Positions 21,891-33,479 of a stretch of DNA of 64,000 bases are shown piece after piece. The stretch is taken from positions 19,955,018 to 20,019,017 of the forward strand of contig JAJEKV010000020.1 of the NCBI GenBank assembly GCA_021234155.1, read 5' to 3'. The notes below the pieces were generated by a model. That model did not search any database, was not told where the DNA came from, and saw only the letters and a program-made list of their open reading frames with translations. The stretch comes from Isoetes taiwanensis. Taxonomy: Eukaryota; Streptophyta; Lycopodiopsida; Isoetales; Isoetaceae. Numbering within the stretch: position 1 is the first letter of the stretch; every line of letters starts with the position of its first letter. A program made the position numbers and the translations under genes.

Positions 21891-22262
21891 CACTAATTCA
21901 GTAACGCATGTGGAATGTTAGTGGCGGAAGAAGAGGAGCAGGAGGCATGCCAGCCATGTGCGTTGAGTCTGCGTCGTCGGAAACTGCTCCAAAATTTGAG
22001 TTTCAGGTCACATTCTGTGAATCCAAGAACATCCTTATATTCTTTTGTCTCGCCGATCTGCACATTTGTTTTTCGTTGTAACATTAGCTTACAAATCGCC
22101 TTTTGGCCTCGCCGCTGCAGCGCAGCAGCCCCTGCCTCTTTTCTTCCCTGCCCTTGCCTTCATCTCATCATCTTTCTGCCGCTGCTACCATGCCCTGTCA
22201 TCTAGGCCACGTCCCCGCCGGATCTTTGTCTCCTCTATCACCATAGCCATTCCGGCCTAGCC

Positions 22263-24314
22263 ATGGCTATGGAAGCTCGTGCCTTGGCTTCTAGAGCTCA
22301 AAAAGAGGGCTCTTCCAATATGTATTTCAAATCTAAGCAAGGCAGTCCTACCTCTGTCATACTAGAATCGTCAATATTAAGTCCCAGTTCCTCGTCTTCC
22401 GGCAGCATGGAGCACTCTGTTTCTGCAGCGAAGCTTAAAGGAACTTCTTCAAGTGCGGATTCAGCAGGGGTAGCAGGCTTACAAATCAGGTTTTCAAAAG
22501 CTTGTCAAACAGCTCATGTTCAACAAATCTATATCTGCAGAAGCTGACGCATTTTTATGTTCTTGGTGTAGAATCATCTAGAGGAGTTCCTAGACCACTG
22601 CCCAAGCCTGACGGAAGAAGATATTCTGAAGGTTCAGGCTTCCATACATTCAAGATTAGCAGCGAATTCAACGAGCACGAGCTTGCATCAGAAATGGATC
22701 TACAAGAAAACAATGAGCTAATCCTTCCAAGCCGTTCAAGAACGGCAGATAAGAGCGGCTCGAGTTCCAGATTTTTAACTTCTCCCTCATCCGCCATGGC
22801 CAGAACTTCTAATTCCGGCAATAATGGAGCATTAAAAGCATCAGCGGTAGCAGCGGGCCGATTCTCACCGAGGTATGTTCCAGGGCAGTTAATGAAACAG
22901 GCTCCACCTTCCAAATGGGACGATGCGGAAAAATGGCTGATGAATTCCTCCGACTCCCCAAGCCACCACCATAGCCAGCCGGGAAGAAAATCAATGGGAT
23001 CCATCCAACAGGCCAGCAGATCGATCGGAATGGTCGGCTGCAGTGACAGAATATGGAGCAATCTGGATCACATTGCAACGCCCCATAGAGAATTTACTGT
23101 TACATCTCCGTTATCTCCTGACAGAAGGAAAAGAAACCAAGGTCCAAGTCCAAGCCCAAGTCCGAGCCCAAGCCAAAGCCCCATACATGGGGATTCTTCA
23201 AAAGAGCACGGCATTCCGTCGGAGAAATGCAGCAGCAGTCCTCGAGCTTCGACAGATTGTCTCTTGGGATCCTCGTCGGAGCTATTCCCCACAGGTTTGG
23301 TTCTGTGTTTTTTGATTACCAATTCCCCTGTTTTTTCTGTCCAAAAGTGTAACGCATTTTGTCGGATTTGAATTTGTTGAGTATGAGCAGATAAATATGC
23401 TGACACGGTAGTGCGAAACAAGGATGAGTTTTTGGTGCATACTCCGAAGCATCAGTCGATGATGAAGGATGCGTGCACTGACGTTATACCGGCGGTGTTG
23501 CATCGAGATATGGGCACTCAGATGACACCGTTTTCAAGTTCCCGCCCGTCGCGGTGCGCCACGCCGGTCAAAAACACCTCCCCTGCTCGCCACAACACCC
23601 CGGCCAAACGCTCCGATTCGCCGCTCGACGTCATCGAGCTGCAGAGCTGTCACTTGGCCAAGCTTCAGCACCGCCAAATTCCCCTCCCCGCCGATGCCAC
23701 TTCCACCCCCCTCGACCGTACCTCTTCCAATTGCTGGAGTACCCGTGAGGAGGAAGACGAAGAATCCTCCAAAAGCTTGCGCCACCTCGACCTCTCTGAA
23801 CTCCGTAAATCCGTCGTCGAAGCCCGCGCTGCTGCCTGGGAAGAAGCCGAAGAAGCTAAATGCATCGCCAAGTATGTTTCTTTAACCTTTTCCCCTTAGT
23901 CAACAGATTAGAATACATTTCAATATTAAATCTCCCTTTTGCGCCTCTGTCAGATTCAAGCGGGAGGAAACCAAAATCCAAGCATGGGAAAACGAACACT
24001 CGGCAAAGGCCGAGGCTGACATGCGAAAACTTGAGGTTTGTTTACGTCGTTTTTGAGAGGTGCTTACGTCTCATCCCGTCTGGCGTTGCTTTGACTGCTA
24101 TATATTTATTGCGCAGATGAAGGTTGAGAAGATTAGGGCACATGGGCGTGACAAAATCATGAGCAAACTTGAAGCTGCCCAACGTCGGGCCCAAGAAATG
24201 CGAGCTTCTGCCATCGCCCAACAGCAGGAGCAACTCGCCAAAACCAAACAACGTGCCCTCCAAATGCGCCGCACTGGTCATCTCCCTTCCCATTGCTTCT
24301 CTTGTACCGCTTAA
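22263..24314 (+). CDS. remorin-family protein (long N-terminal, group 6-like)
   Basis: A five-exon model fits. Exon 1 starts at 22263 (MAMEARALASRAQKEG) and ends near 22475-22494. Exon 2 runs from about 22539-22569 to 23294. Exon 3 is 23391-23871, exon 4 is 23954-24035 and exon 5 is 24117-24314. Introns 2-4 have GT-AG ends and matching phases; intron 1 is uncertain. The N-terminal half is Ser/Pro-rich and probably disordered. It holds SKWDDAEKWL (about 22912-22940), a motif of long-N-terminal remorins. The remorin C domain spans the last three exons: ELRKSVVEARAAAWEEAEEA, FKREETKIQAWENEHSAKAE, then MKVEKIRAHGRDKIMSKLEA, a predicted coiled coil. The end, HCFSCTA, has two cysteines that could be acylated, as in remorin membrane anchors. 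Remorins are plasma-membrane nanodomain scaffolds. It looks intact. Confidence 0.88.
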
Positions 24315-25255
24315 AATATGTAAATACTTATCATTTTTGGTGCTTACATCCATGTGGGATATTCGTCCCCTTCAAATAATTTACTCTTGTTCAAACGTGG
24401 CAATCAATCCTTGTGCATATTTATTTCTTCTCTACTGTTTAACTATTCTTCTTTAAGGCGCAGAATCTGTTAACGGGTTCAATGGTATGTTGCCTATTTA
24501 AGACCTTCATACTTTATTCATTTGTCCACTTCCCCATATTTATAACTAACAGGTCTGTGTGGAACAATATTCTACTTTCAATAAACATACAAAGAAGATC
24601 TACCCAAAAGGGACGGGCAACTTACCTATCTAGTAAGGTTGCTTTCACCTATGCTTCATAACCTTTTTTTTACAGTGTTGTACGATTTACTAGAATCCAA
24701 TGTCGAACAGAAAACAAACAAATGAGATCGAGTAACAAGTCAAACATCAAGATGTTTATAGGTGTACAATCTGCTTTCAGTACCAAATACATCAGACAGG
24801 ATAAAGTGCATCAAACAGAACTCAGCATGGTTCCCTCGGTCTACAGTCAATGAGATTTCATACATAGTAAGCAATGTATATAACATGGTGTGGCCTTCAT
24901 TACAGACTGTTTCCTAGACTGTTGCCGGTTGTCAATTACACACAGATCTACCCACACCTAAAGCGAATGCCTCAATAATAATATGTAGACAAACCCAACT
25001 ACCAAGTTGCCAATAATTCTAACACATTATATCATATCTTTAGACTATTTGTAATCGTAAATATTGAACGGAGGTTGAGTTTCATTAAGCTAGTTATGTA
25101 GTACTATCTATTTATTTTAAAATTAGAATTTATACCAAGTTTTCCCCTTTACCACAACCACCACTTGAGAGTATAGATAATACACTTGTTAGACAATCTA
25201 TTACAATTACAAGAAACTTATCGAGGCGGCCAAGGCCATCGCAAATGTTTCTCTT
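24315..25255. other. no recognisable gene
   Basis: The 3' flank of the remorin gene followed by AT-rich sequence. No motif or repeat of note. Confidence 0.4.
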
Positions 25256-25259
25256 TACC

Positions 25260-25490
25260 AACTCATCTATACATGCTAGAACATGCAGGATTTGAACCTG
25301 CATATTTTTGCCTTGTGTTCAGTGCCCCGCACAATAGACAACTCATCTATACGTGCAAGATTTGAACCTGCATTTTTTTGCCTTGTGTTCAGTGCCCCGC
25401 ATGATGGACAACTCATCTATACGTGCTAGAACATGCAGGATTTGAACCTGCATTTTTTTGCCTTGTGTTCAGTGCCCCGCACGATAGAAG
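25260..25490 (-). mobile_element. three tandem tRNA-like units
   Basis: Three copies (about 25260-25339, 25340-25409 and 25410-25489) each carry, on the minus strand, GCAGGTTCAAATCCTGCA: a T-arm-like hairpin with a 6-bp stem around the B box. The middle copy lost about 10 bp and its stem is broken. Upstream in each is GGGGCACTGAACACAAGGC. A full cloverleaf is not evident. They look like a tandemly repeated tRNA-derived SINE head or tRNA relic. Confidence 0.6.
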
Positions 25491-25551
25491 GATGCTGACC
25501 ATAACGACTATAGGATGCCCAGTTTTCCTTCTTTTTTTTTTTTCAATCATG

Positions 25552-26112
25552 TCATGCAATGATAACCAGTGGGTTTTGAACCTGGGCAGGGGAACACCTG
25601 TATCCAATGGTCTGACCACCAGGCCATGATCACCATGACATAGATCATTCATGCCACCCAATAATAGTAAGTGGGATTTGAGCTTGGACAAGGGGCACCC
25701 ATACATGATTCATGCCACCCAATAATAGTAAGTGGGATTTGAGCTTGGACAAGGGGCACCCATATCCAACAGCCTAACCACTAGACTACTACTGCGATAA
25801 GCCTTTTCATAGTTCAATCATGCCACCCAATTATAGCCAGTGGGGTTTGAGCTTGGGCGGGGAACACCCGTAACCAGTAGCGGGGAACACCCGTAACCAG
25901 TAGCCTAACCACTAGACTGCCGATGCAATAAGCATTTCTGTTATCTATGTAAGCAAAGGGAATCCCATAGTAACTATGTAGAACGTCGTCTATTGAATAG
26001 GCTAGATATGTATATGTGTGTACATGTACTTTTTTGTTTTCAGTGGGTTCTGAGCCTGGGTGGGGGTTTCCCATTACCAATGGCTTGACCACTAGGCCGC
26101 CAGCGCGATGGA
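25552..26112 (-). mobile_element. cluster of tRNA-derived SINE heads
   Basis: Four or five further units, all on the minus strand, carry A-box-like and B-box-like sequences. Unit 1 has GGCCTGGTGGTCAGACC (about 25625-25609) and GGTTCAAAACCC (25582-25571). Units 2 and 3 (25650-25805) share AGTAGTCTAGTGGTTAGGC and AAGCTCAAATCCC; one of them is truncated. Unit 4 (25815-25935) has an internal 23-bp duplication around GAACACCCGTAACCAGTAG. Unit 5 (26036-26112) has GGCCTAGTGGTCAAGCC and CCCAGGCTCAGAACCC. Sequence differences mean they are not recent copies of one another. Confidence 0.7.
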
Positions 26113-28030
26113 TATCTTTTTCGTTTCCTTTTTTTTTTTTAAACCACCCGATCGAAAATCCTATTGCATGCATCATCATCACATCCCTACAAAATCGGTG
26201 GACATAGCACTAAAAGAAAAGGTGAGAATAATGACTCCAACTTGATAGGAAACTGAGATATAAAACAATTGTCTGAGGTTTAGAAAACTAAGGGTTTTAC
26301 TTCCACCTGTTTGGCTACTATCTTCTCATGATCCATAATATTATAAGCTGCTACACCTTGGATATATATCTCCATATAGATAGCTTCAAAATCTGGTGAC
26401 TGTCTTTTTATGTGCCTGATCTTCAGTAGATAATGAGCACTTAAAAAACACTCCATATCGAGTGGTTCCCATTTAGCAGAAAGACAGAATGGAAGGACAA
26501 ATTCATACCTATGTACTAAGCCAAAGAAGGATCAGAGACATCTTAAAAGCTTCGTCTAGTCCGCGTTGCAGCCATTGCTAGGAGAACTCTTGCTGAAAAC
26601 ACAAAGAATATGGCAAAGGCATATTGATAGTAAAAAAATGCTTGTGATGCACATGATCGCCTGGGGTTTATTTTCGTTATTGATTACTTTTCCCGTGCCA
26701 AATGTGGTGATGCCAGAACAACCATAGCATGTTCTTCCAGATACCTGTTGAAACTCCACCTGCTCAAGCCTTTCAATCTAGCAAAGCACTATTACGCAAA
26801 GGAATGCAATGAAATTATACCAAAGGAAATGCAATGAAAAGTGATTTTGAACCTGGAACTAAAGTAGGATACCACATTTACTAGCCTTAAATGGTAGAGT
26901 GAGATTAGATCACGTACCACAGTCAAAATCACAACAAAATATCTGGTGCCAATCTGCAAATCATATGGATTATATCAAACCCAAGAACGTCCAACATTTG
27001 ATGCATTCGATTCATTTGCATCAGTTGATGCTGGTAATTTCGCCATGTTTCTATGTACAATTTGGCCCACTTGATATATTAATATCCACTCCGTAACTCC
27101 AAAAATAGTTTAATGGAATCATCTGACAGAAAATGGTTTGGACAATTCTTAATACTCAATGCTTCATAATACCTTGATGCATTTGGCATAAATACAGCTA
27201 GTTCATGTGCTTCGAAATGGGTAAAACATAATTTTCCTTGTATCTACAGCAATCAATCAATCAATATAAGAATAGAATAGACACCAACAAAGATAGATAC
27301 GAAACAATAGCTAACAAGAAAGGCACCTGTTTGTCAAGTCGCCTCTTTGCATATAGAGTTTTAATCATTTCGGTCTTAGATTCCAACTCTTTTTGAAAGT
27401 GGATTAGAACAATCTACGAAACCCATAATTCCATCAATAGGTGAAGGAACAGGAACACAATTTCGCAATCTTTGCACGAGGTCACACAATTTCACAGTGG
27501 ATATTCCTCACAAGGTATTGTACGCACAAAAACTTGTCCTTGCCTTCTCCCATTCTTCATGCGACGATCATCTCTAGACTTGGATGGACACAAACCTTAA
27601 GCCACTCAAATTTTTTCTGCTCAAGATATAATGTGTCTGCAAACATCTCAATAGACCATCCTCAATCCCCAAGGTTAGTAAGGCATTCGAAGTTAGAAGG
27701 GGGAAAATAAGCAAAAAGCATCAACTACATTATGAGTTTTGAGTTTCTTATATGACAGCGACTCCTGAAGCAGAAGATCCTAAAACTTACTCCGTTTAAT
27801 ATCTAAATGGGGAAGCTGCCACATGTAAAAGCAGCTGGGAGATCAGTATTTAATAAGCTGGGTTGAATATTGCAGGATCTTGCACTTGCAGGTCTACCTC
27901 CAATTCGTCCAATCTGATTAGGGTTGGCTCCAAATTTCTAGGTCTTGTATCTCGAAGTTCTGAACTCTCCAGACCAAGCCTGTCTGCCCGCAGCTGGATA
28001 TCGCAGATTATATAATACATGAGGAAACAT
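26113..28030. other. no confident gene
   Basis: AT-rich sequence downstream (in the minus sense) of the CIPK relic. It could include decayed introns and 3' exons of that gene, but no NAF motif (NAFDLI-like) was found. A helix-like piece, FQKELESKTEMIKTLYAKRR, is readable on the minus strand near 27400-27340; it is too short to assign. Confidence 0.35.
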
Positions 28031-28039
28031 GGATTATTG

Positions 28040-28743
28040 AGCAAATAGATTGGGTCATAAGATCTGCTTCATCAAATGGTAGATATCCCGCCATGAACAC
28101 GTAAAGGATAACTCCACATGACCAGATGTCAGCTTTTGCACCATCATAACCCTTGTGCTCAAGAACCTATATTAGAGACTAAGGTAGCAAATGTGTTAAA
28201 GAAAAAGCCTACAATTTGAGCAGAACTTCTGGGACACTATTGAGTTTGATTTAATTTCTAAGTAATAGCCATGTTATACTTTGGAAATTTCACCATGCAC
28301 CCAATATTATTAGTAAGCTATAATACAAACCATTGCTTTTAAACAGAAGAGTAATATTGACAATTGCATACCTTTAGAGCAACATAATTTGGTGTTCCAC
28401 AAGTAGTATGTAAGAGTTCATCTTCCTAGAACTGGAATCAGAATTGGGTTGCTAGCTTGAAAATGTTTAGAGAATAGCCAGCCTTACCTGCTGTGGGGCA
28501 TTCAGAAGTGCACTCAAACCAAAATAAAATATTTTCAGATTCCCACGTGTACCGAAGATAAGATTCTCAGGCTGCATTCAAGCATGTGGCATCAAGGCCT
28601 GTCCCATATTTGATCTTTATGATTGTTACCAATACCTTTAAATCTCGGTGACAAACACCCTTACTGTGGCAGTAATGCACTGCATCAATGAGCTGTTGAA
28701 GGTACTTTCTAGATTCTGTTTCACCCAGCCTTCCTTGATGGAC
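28040..28743 (-). pseudogene. CIPK/SnRK3-type protein kinase relic
   Basis: Four exon pieces on the minus strand keep GT-AG borders and phase. Piece 1 (28743-28636) ends [14 protein letters not shown], the catalytic loop. Piece 2 (28571-28488) reads [14 protein letters not shown] and FYFGLSALLNAPQQ. Piece 3 (28431-28372) reads F-stop-EDELLHTTCGTPNYVALK. Piece 4 (28166 to about 28048) reads [20 protein letters not shown], then [14 protein letters not shown]. The HTTCGTPNYVA and [15 protein letters not shown] wording is typical of CBL-interacting kinases, which relay calcium signals with CBL partners. The DFG aspartate is replaced (YFG), the APE motif reads ALK, and a TAG at 28428-28426 is in frame. 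The N-lobe and the regulatory NAF domain were not found, so this is a pseudogene. Confidence 0.88.
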
Positions 28744-28749
28744 CTGACA

Positions 28750-29490
28750 AGAAGATCACTTTGTCGAAAGTCACAACAAAAATAATTATCCTTGTAAACA
28801 TATCACACTACTTCACCCTCTGTCTGAATTTTAAACAATTGGCCTAATTATTTCAGGGTTAGCTGAGATAGAAGATGCAAAGGCGGAGATAGGAGATGCA
28901 CAGACACGAAAAGAGGGAATTGCAAGAGGAGAACGGTGCTTTCCTTCATAACTTCTACAAGAGATAATCTAATGGCCCACAACAAACATAACAAAATCAA
29001 TGCCTAAGTTTTTTGCTTTTAGTATTAGATATCCTTCTATATATAAGATTATTAGAAAAAAAACCCGGCTCCAAAAAGGGTCATTTCGAATTATCTATAT
29101 CTATTTGCCGGTCAAAAATGCAGAGTAAAATTGGTTTTTGGAATTATCTACGTTTTTGTACGGTTCTTTTCTGGCAAGACATGGACGCAGGTTTGAAGCC
29201 AAGAACCCAGGCTCAGGTCGCAGGCTTGCACAGGCTCAAAGTATCACATCTTTAGCAGCTTTGTTGTGTTTTCTGCCGCATTTACTAATATTTTTTGAGC
29301 CATTTTTTTTCCAAACAAGGCCAAATTTCGCCATTTAACTAAGTTTAGCCACTAATTTTTTTCATGATCCTCATCCCTTCAAGGATTTTCTCATTAAAGC
29401 AAATACTCTTAAAGCAAATACGCCACAAATGTCGCCCATAGCTATTGTAGCTATTCATTAAGATAAGTCTGTTGATTGGCCGCAGCTCCT
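28750..29490. other. no recognisable gene
   Basis: No kinase N-lobe exons were found here. A 15-bp direct repeat (AAAGCAAATACTCTT-like) is at about 29395-29420. Confidence 0.4.
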
Positions 29491-29499
29491 GCTGCATCC

Positions 29500-30540
29500 C
29501 ATGTTAGAAGAACTTACCGCCTTCGTAAAGCACCAGCCTCTAGTCCTGACTCTGCGATATTTTCAGGCGCTCATCAACCAGTGCCTTTCGGTTCCAAGTA
29601 TAGTTTCCACATATCAAACAATATCTCTCTCGCATACCTCTAGTAAGGTCCTTTCTAAGATCACAGCTATCCGAGAAATGGAAGAGACGTCACAGCCACA
29701 AGAACATCAATATTGTTCAAGAAGAAGTTTGGGCTCCCCCTCTACACAAGATCTCTCCCATAATTTCCATCTCTTCCTCTCATCATTCGACCATGGCTAC
29801 ACCGTCTAATCATCAACAGATCTCCAGGGCTTCCACGCTTCATATCCATCACTCTCAGGCACCTTTGCTATCTTGACTGGCATTGTATGAGTATGAGCAA
29901 TACGTTCCTGGGTGTATTCTCCAGCTATGAAAATCTCAGGATAAGCTGATGAATGGTATGAAGGATCATTTAGATTCCATGGATGCCTTAAAGCATGACC
30001 TCCACGATCTTCAAGCTCTGGAAACTAAACTGGAGGACCAGCTCCAACCACAGACCACTAGAGAATCACTCAAAAGTGTCCAAGATGCAAAAATCCAACT
30101 GAAAAATCTTCAAGCTTCACGCCACCCTCAATTTGACACTCTGACAAAGCAATTCAAGGCCAAGGATCAAGCCTTTTAAGATGTCTTGATCCTTCATCAG
30201 AGTCCTCAAGAAGAATTTCAGACTCAATAGCATGCTACAATACAATGCCAACTTTGCATAGCTAAACTTGAAGGCCTTTTGACTACTGCACACATCCATG
30301 TCAAGTCCCTAGGAACTCAGCTGCATAACTCTGTGAAGCAGAAAATCATTGATGATACTGAAATCGTTGATCTCCAGCTTCGTCTCTTCTATGGGTGCCT
30401 CCTCCTCTCATGATGCTTACGCGCACAGGAACACCGTTGATGAGAAGATGAGAAGACCAATCAAATTCAGGACCTGAGATGCCAACTTCACCAAGCTGAA
30501 CAGTCTGCAGAAGATGCTCATATCAACATAGAAAGGTATA
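29500..30540 (+). pseudogene. degenerate ORFs with coiled-coil character
   Basis: An ORF at 29501-29809 is followed by one at 29949-30179 reading DSMDALKHDLHDLQALETKL, which has strong heptad-like Leu/hydrophobic spacing. A similar helical stretch continues in other frames to about 30410 (LQLCIAKLEGLLTTAHIHV). The position just upstream of copia coding sequence suggests transposon origin, for example a gag-like protein, but no zinc knuckle or other diagnostic motif was seen. Confidence 0.35.
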
Positions 30541-30544
30541 CTGT

Positions 30545-31630
30545 TTTGACATCTCATATTAGTCAGAATTATCCACTTCCCATGGGATACTTGAACTATG
30601 TAAAAGCACGATGTCACCTTTTCCTCGTTAGATGGCTCATGATCTCTGGCCCAGTGGAAGGCTCCATCACTGTCAATGACTTTTTGCATTTTGTAAGTAG
30701 AGACGTCATTTTTGACGAGTCTCAATTCTATAAGGTTGCTACTGCACAGAACGATAAAGAAGAAAAGGGAACTGCAGGTAGTGTTTGTGGAGAAGAAAAG
30801 GATCAAGAAATAGCGTGAAATCATATGCATGATGCAATAATGGATTATGATACTGACGATGATAGTGTGCATGATTACATACAGGCTGAAGCAAGTGATG
30901 AGAATGAAAGGGTTGAAACTGGAACTGAACACATCAGCATGGATGTTGCAGCAGAGAAACAAGTAGCCCTGCATGAAAAATCAGCTAGGAAGAAAAGAAC
31001 ACAGGCTCAAATACTCCGAGACGAGCTAGAGGTAAATTCTAATGATTATGGAAGAAATCCAGAAGGTAGAAGTAAAAGAATTAATACAGATTATGTAGAG
31101 GCATTAATAATGCTTGATCCAGAAGCTCCGACATGCTATGATGAAGCCATAATTTCTGAAAATGCAACAAAATGGAAATTGGCAATGCAAGAGGAAATGG
31201 AGAGTTTTAAGAGAACAGAAACCTATGATGTTGTCAATACTCCAGAAAACAGAAACATAGTAGGATGCAAATGGATTTACAAGGTAAAACATTCATCCGA
31301 AGGTGATAATCCAAAATTTAAGGCTAGGCTTGTGGCACAAGGGTTTACTCAGAGAAAAGGGATTGATTATAAAGATACTTTCTCTCCAATTGTCAAAATG
31401 ACAAGCATCCGATTACTTCTTGCTTTAGCAAATGCTAGAAATTGGGAGGCACATCACATGGATGTCAGCACTGCATTTTTAAATGCAAAGCTGGAGGAAG
31501 ATATTTACATGCAACAAGCACCGGATTTGAACAAGGAGAAGGAAAGGTTTGGAAGCTCAAGAGAGCTGTATATGGGTTGAGACAAAGTCCGAGGCAATGG
31601 TTGAAAAATAGAGGAGGATGAAGAGCGGAA
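30545..31630 (+). pseudogene. Ty1/copia integrase C-terminus and reverse transcriptase fragment
   Basis: The end of the integrase reads HFVSRDVIFDESQFYK (about 30688-30735). A linker ORF then starts at 30825. It passes into the copia RT domain (31150-31580): WKLAMQEEMESFKR, VGCKWIYKVKHSSEGDNPKF, KARLVAQGFTQRKGIDYKDT, and HHMDVSTAFLNAKLEEDIYM, which contains the DV pair of the palm. A frameshift near 31545 moves the next block (RAVYGLRQSPRQWL) into another frame, and homology stops by 31620. The YVDD catalytic block, RNase H and LTRs are missing. It is a truncated dead copy. Confidence 0.9.
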
Positions 31631-31807
31631 TACAAGAAGGGGAAGAGTGCAGTTATTTCCAACTGCAACCTCGATCCTCGAAAAAGTACCTTAATGAGTG
31701 TGTGGCGCGTAAAGGCCATGCCATGCGTGACATAGCTGTCCGGATGACTGACGTGGTTGCCACATCAGCAGTCGCTGAGGAACCGACACGTCGCCATAGG
31801 AATATCT

Positions 31808-32010
31808 TATGGTTTTAGGGTTATTGTTTATGGTTTATGGTTTACGGTTATTGTTTATGGTTTTTTGGTTATTGTTTATTGTTTATGGTTTTACGGTTGT
31901 TTATTGTTTATTGTTTATTGGTTATAATGTTATATGGTCATATGGTTATTGTTTATTGTTTATTGTTTTATAGTGTTGATGGTTATATGGTTATAATGTT
32001 CTATGTTGAA
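31808..32010 (+). repeat. T/A-rich imperfect minisatellite
   Basis: Variants of TTATTGTTTATGGTT and TTATTGTTTATTG repeat over about 200 bp. The strand is strongly T/G over A/C. No coding value. Confidence 0.85.
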
Positions 32011-32064
32011 TGTCTTCTTTCATTTAGGGAGCATCTGAAAGCAGAATCGAGTCAAGCAATCCAA

Positions 32065-33470
32065 ACGTGAAACATTGCCCCAGGATCCAATGGAGAAAGA
32101 TGGATTGCTTATTGTTACACCCCTGCAGCGGGACGGTCTTTGCAGAGGGCATCATAACTGCAGTGGATCCATCTGATCGTGTGAATGATCAAAGGCTGGG
32201 AGATGATCATCTGGGTGTTGGCATTAGGAAGCTTCTTATCCAGGTTGATACAATCATGTCCCAAGGGAGCTCCAGTGACTGCATGTTGCTCGAGTCTCAA
32301 ACTCAGTTAAGATGGCCAATTAGATATATTACACAGAAGAATGGTGACAACCTAGAAGGCCCATCTGAAATAGATACCTCGAGGCCCAACCCAGGAGATG
32401 TGGAAGGCTTGGTGGTGGATGAGCATCCTTTGATTACAAGGAAGAGGCGCTACATGTTTCATAAAAGGTAGCCAAGGATGCCCAAAAGGGCTAGAAAGTG
32501 AGAGATATTCTCAAAGGATGGAAAGTATGGCAGTAACCAAAGAAAACCTAGAAGCAATTAGGGGACAAGAGTGTTGCAATCTAGATTGCACGGTTCAGTA
32601 TAGTGTGGATGACCTTGTAGAAATAAGATCCCAATACATTGGACAGCTTCAGAAAGACAGGATTAATTTCATCTACTCCTTGTATAGAAATTCCTGCTAT
32701 GATGAAGAAACGGGAATGTTACATTATCAATTGAGGGGCCTGAAGGTATGTATGAGAGCATTAAGATGGATTCTTCGCCCGAGCAAGACATCATTTTACA
32801 GATACTGGGAGCATGTCAAAAAAGGGCACAAGTTGTTATAGCATGGCAATGCACTGACTTTGGAACTTAGAGCAAATACTTTGAGCGCCATTGCAGTCTT
32901 TGAGAGCTTTGTGAGATACATGTCTATGCCGCTAAGTCGAAGGTGAACGAGCACGGTGTACGAATGGTCTAAGGGTGTTGCCACATCATTACATCCAGAA
33001 AGAGTGCCTTAAAGAGATCAACTCCATTCTAGAAACTATTGGAGCTCGGCCTCTTTCTCAATCATCTTTCAGCAGGTTATGGAAAACTCACTTCTCAAAC
33101 ATGTGTGTCTTGCAACACATGCCATTCTCAAAGTGCAACACTTGCATTCAACTAAAGGATACACTTGCATCAACTGCAATAGAGAAAGAAAAAATGGCAA
33201 TCGGGGAGCAATTTGCAGATCACCAATCAGACCAAATATCATGTAGATAGCTGTATTGGCAGTGGAGAACATTTTCTCAGATGCAGCCTGACAGATTTTT
33301 TGTGTATAATTCATGATGAGATGGACCAACACAAGACTTTCTTGCCAAAGCTAGATCCTTTGCCCAAGCTTTGTCGCTAGACACATTATGTGGGTTTCAT
33401 GAGGATGTTTGAAACAAGAACACTTTACATGCTGTGATTGTTTACATTATTAGGGAACCTCAAAGGTGCG
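32065..33470 (+). pseudogene. DUF7869-type transposase-like relic
   Basis: Several blocks in changing frames match a multi-domain family known from plants, oomycetes and animals that is thought to be transposon-borne. The first ORF (32067-32471) reads GTVFAEGIITAVDPSDRVN and LGDDHLGVGIRKLLIQVDTI. The second (32518-32841) reads CCNLDCTVQYSVDDLVEI and CMRALRWILRPSKTSFYRYW. The third (32975-33250) reads FSRLWKTHFSNMCVLQHMPF and SKCNTCIQLKDTLAS. About 33300-33400, in other frames, reads HDEMDQHKTFLPKL. The Cys residues in the SKCNTC and CCNLDC blocks suggest metal binding. Stops and frameshifts make it non-functional. The family label comes from remembered sequence style. Confidence 0.55.
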
Positions 33471-33479
33471 CACAAGGTA

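Noticed and set aside
22555-23061. 168-codon minus-strand ORF
   Set aside because: Antisense to the second remorin exon, which has family motifs in the plus frame.
25260-25490. CRISPR-like or tRNA gene array
   Set aside because: The units are contiguous tandem repeats of 70-80 bp with no unique spacers, and no complete cloverleaf is seen.
30417-30974. 185-codon minus-strand ORF with hydrophobic runs
   Set aside because: It overlaps the plus-strand copia integrase-RT sequence, whose motifs are clear. The minus ORF is an antisense shadow.
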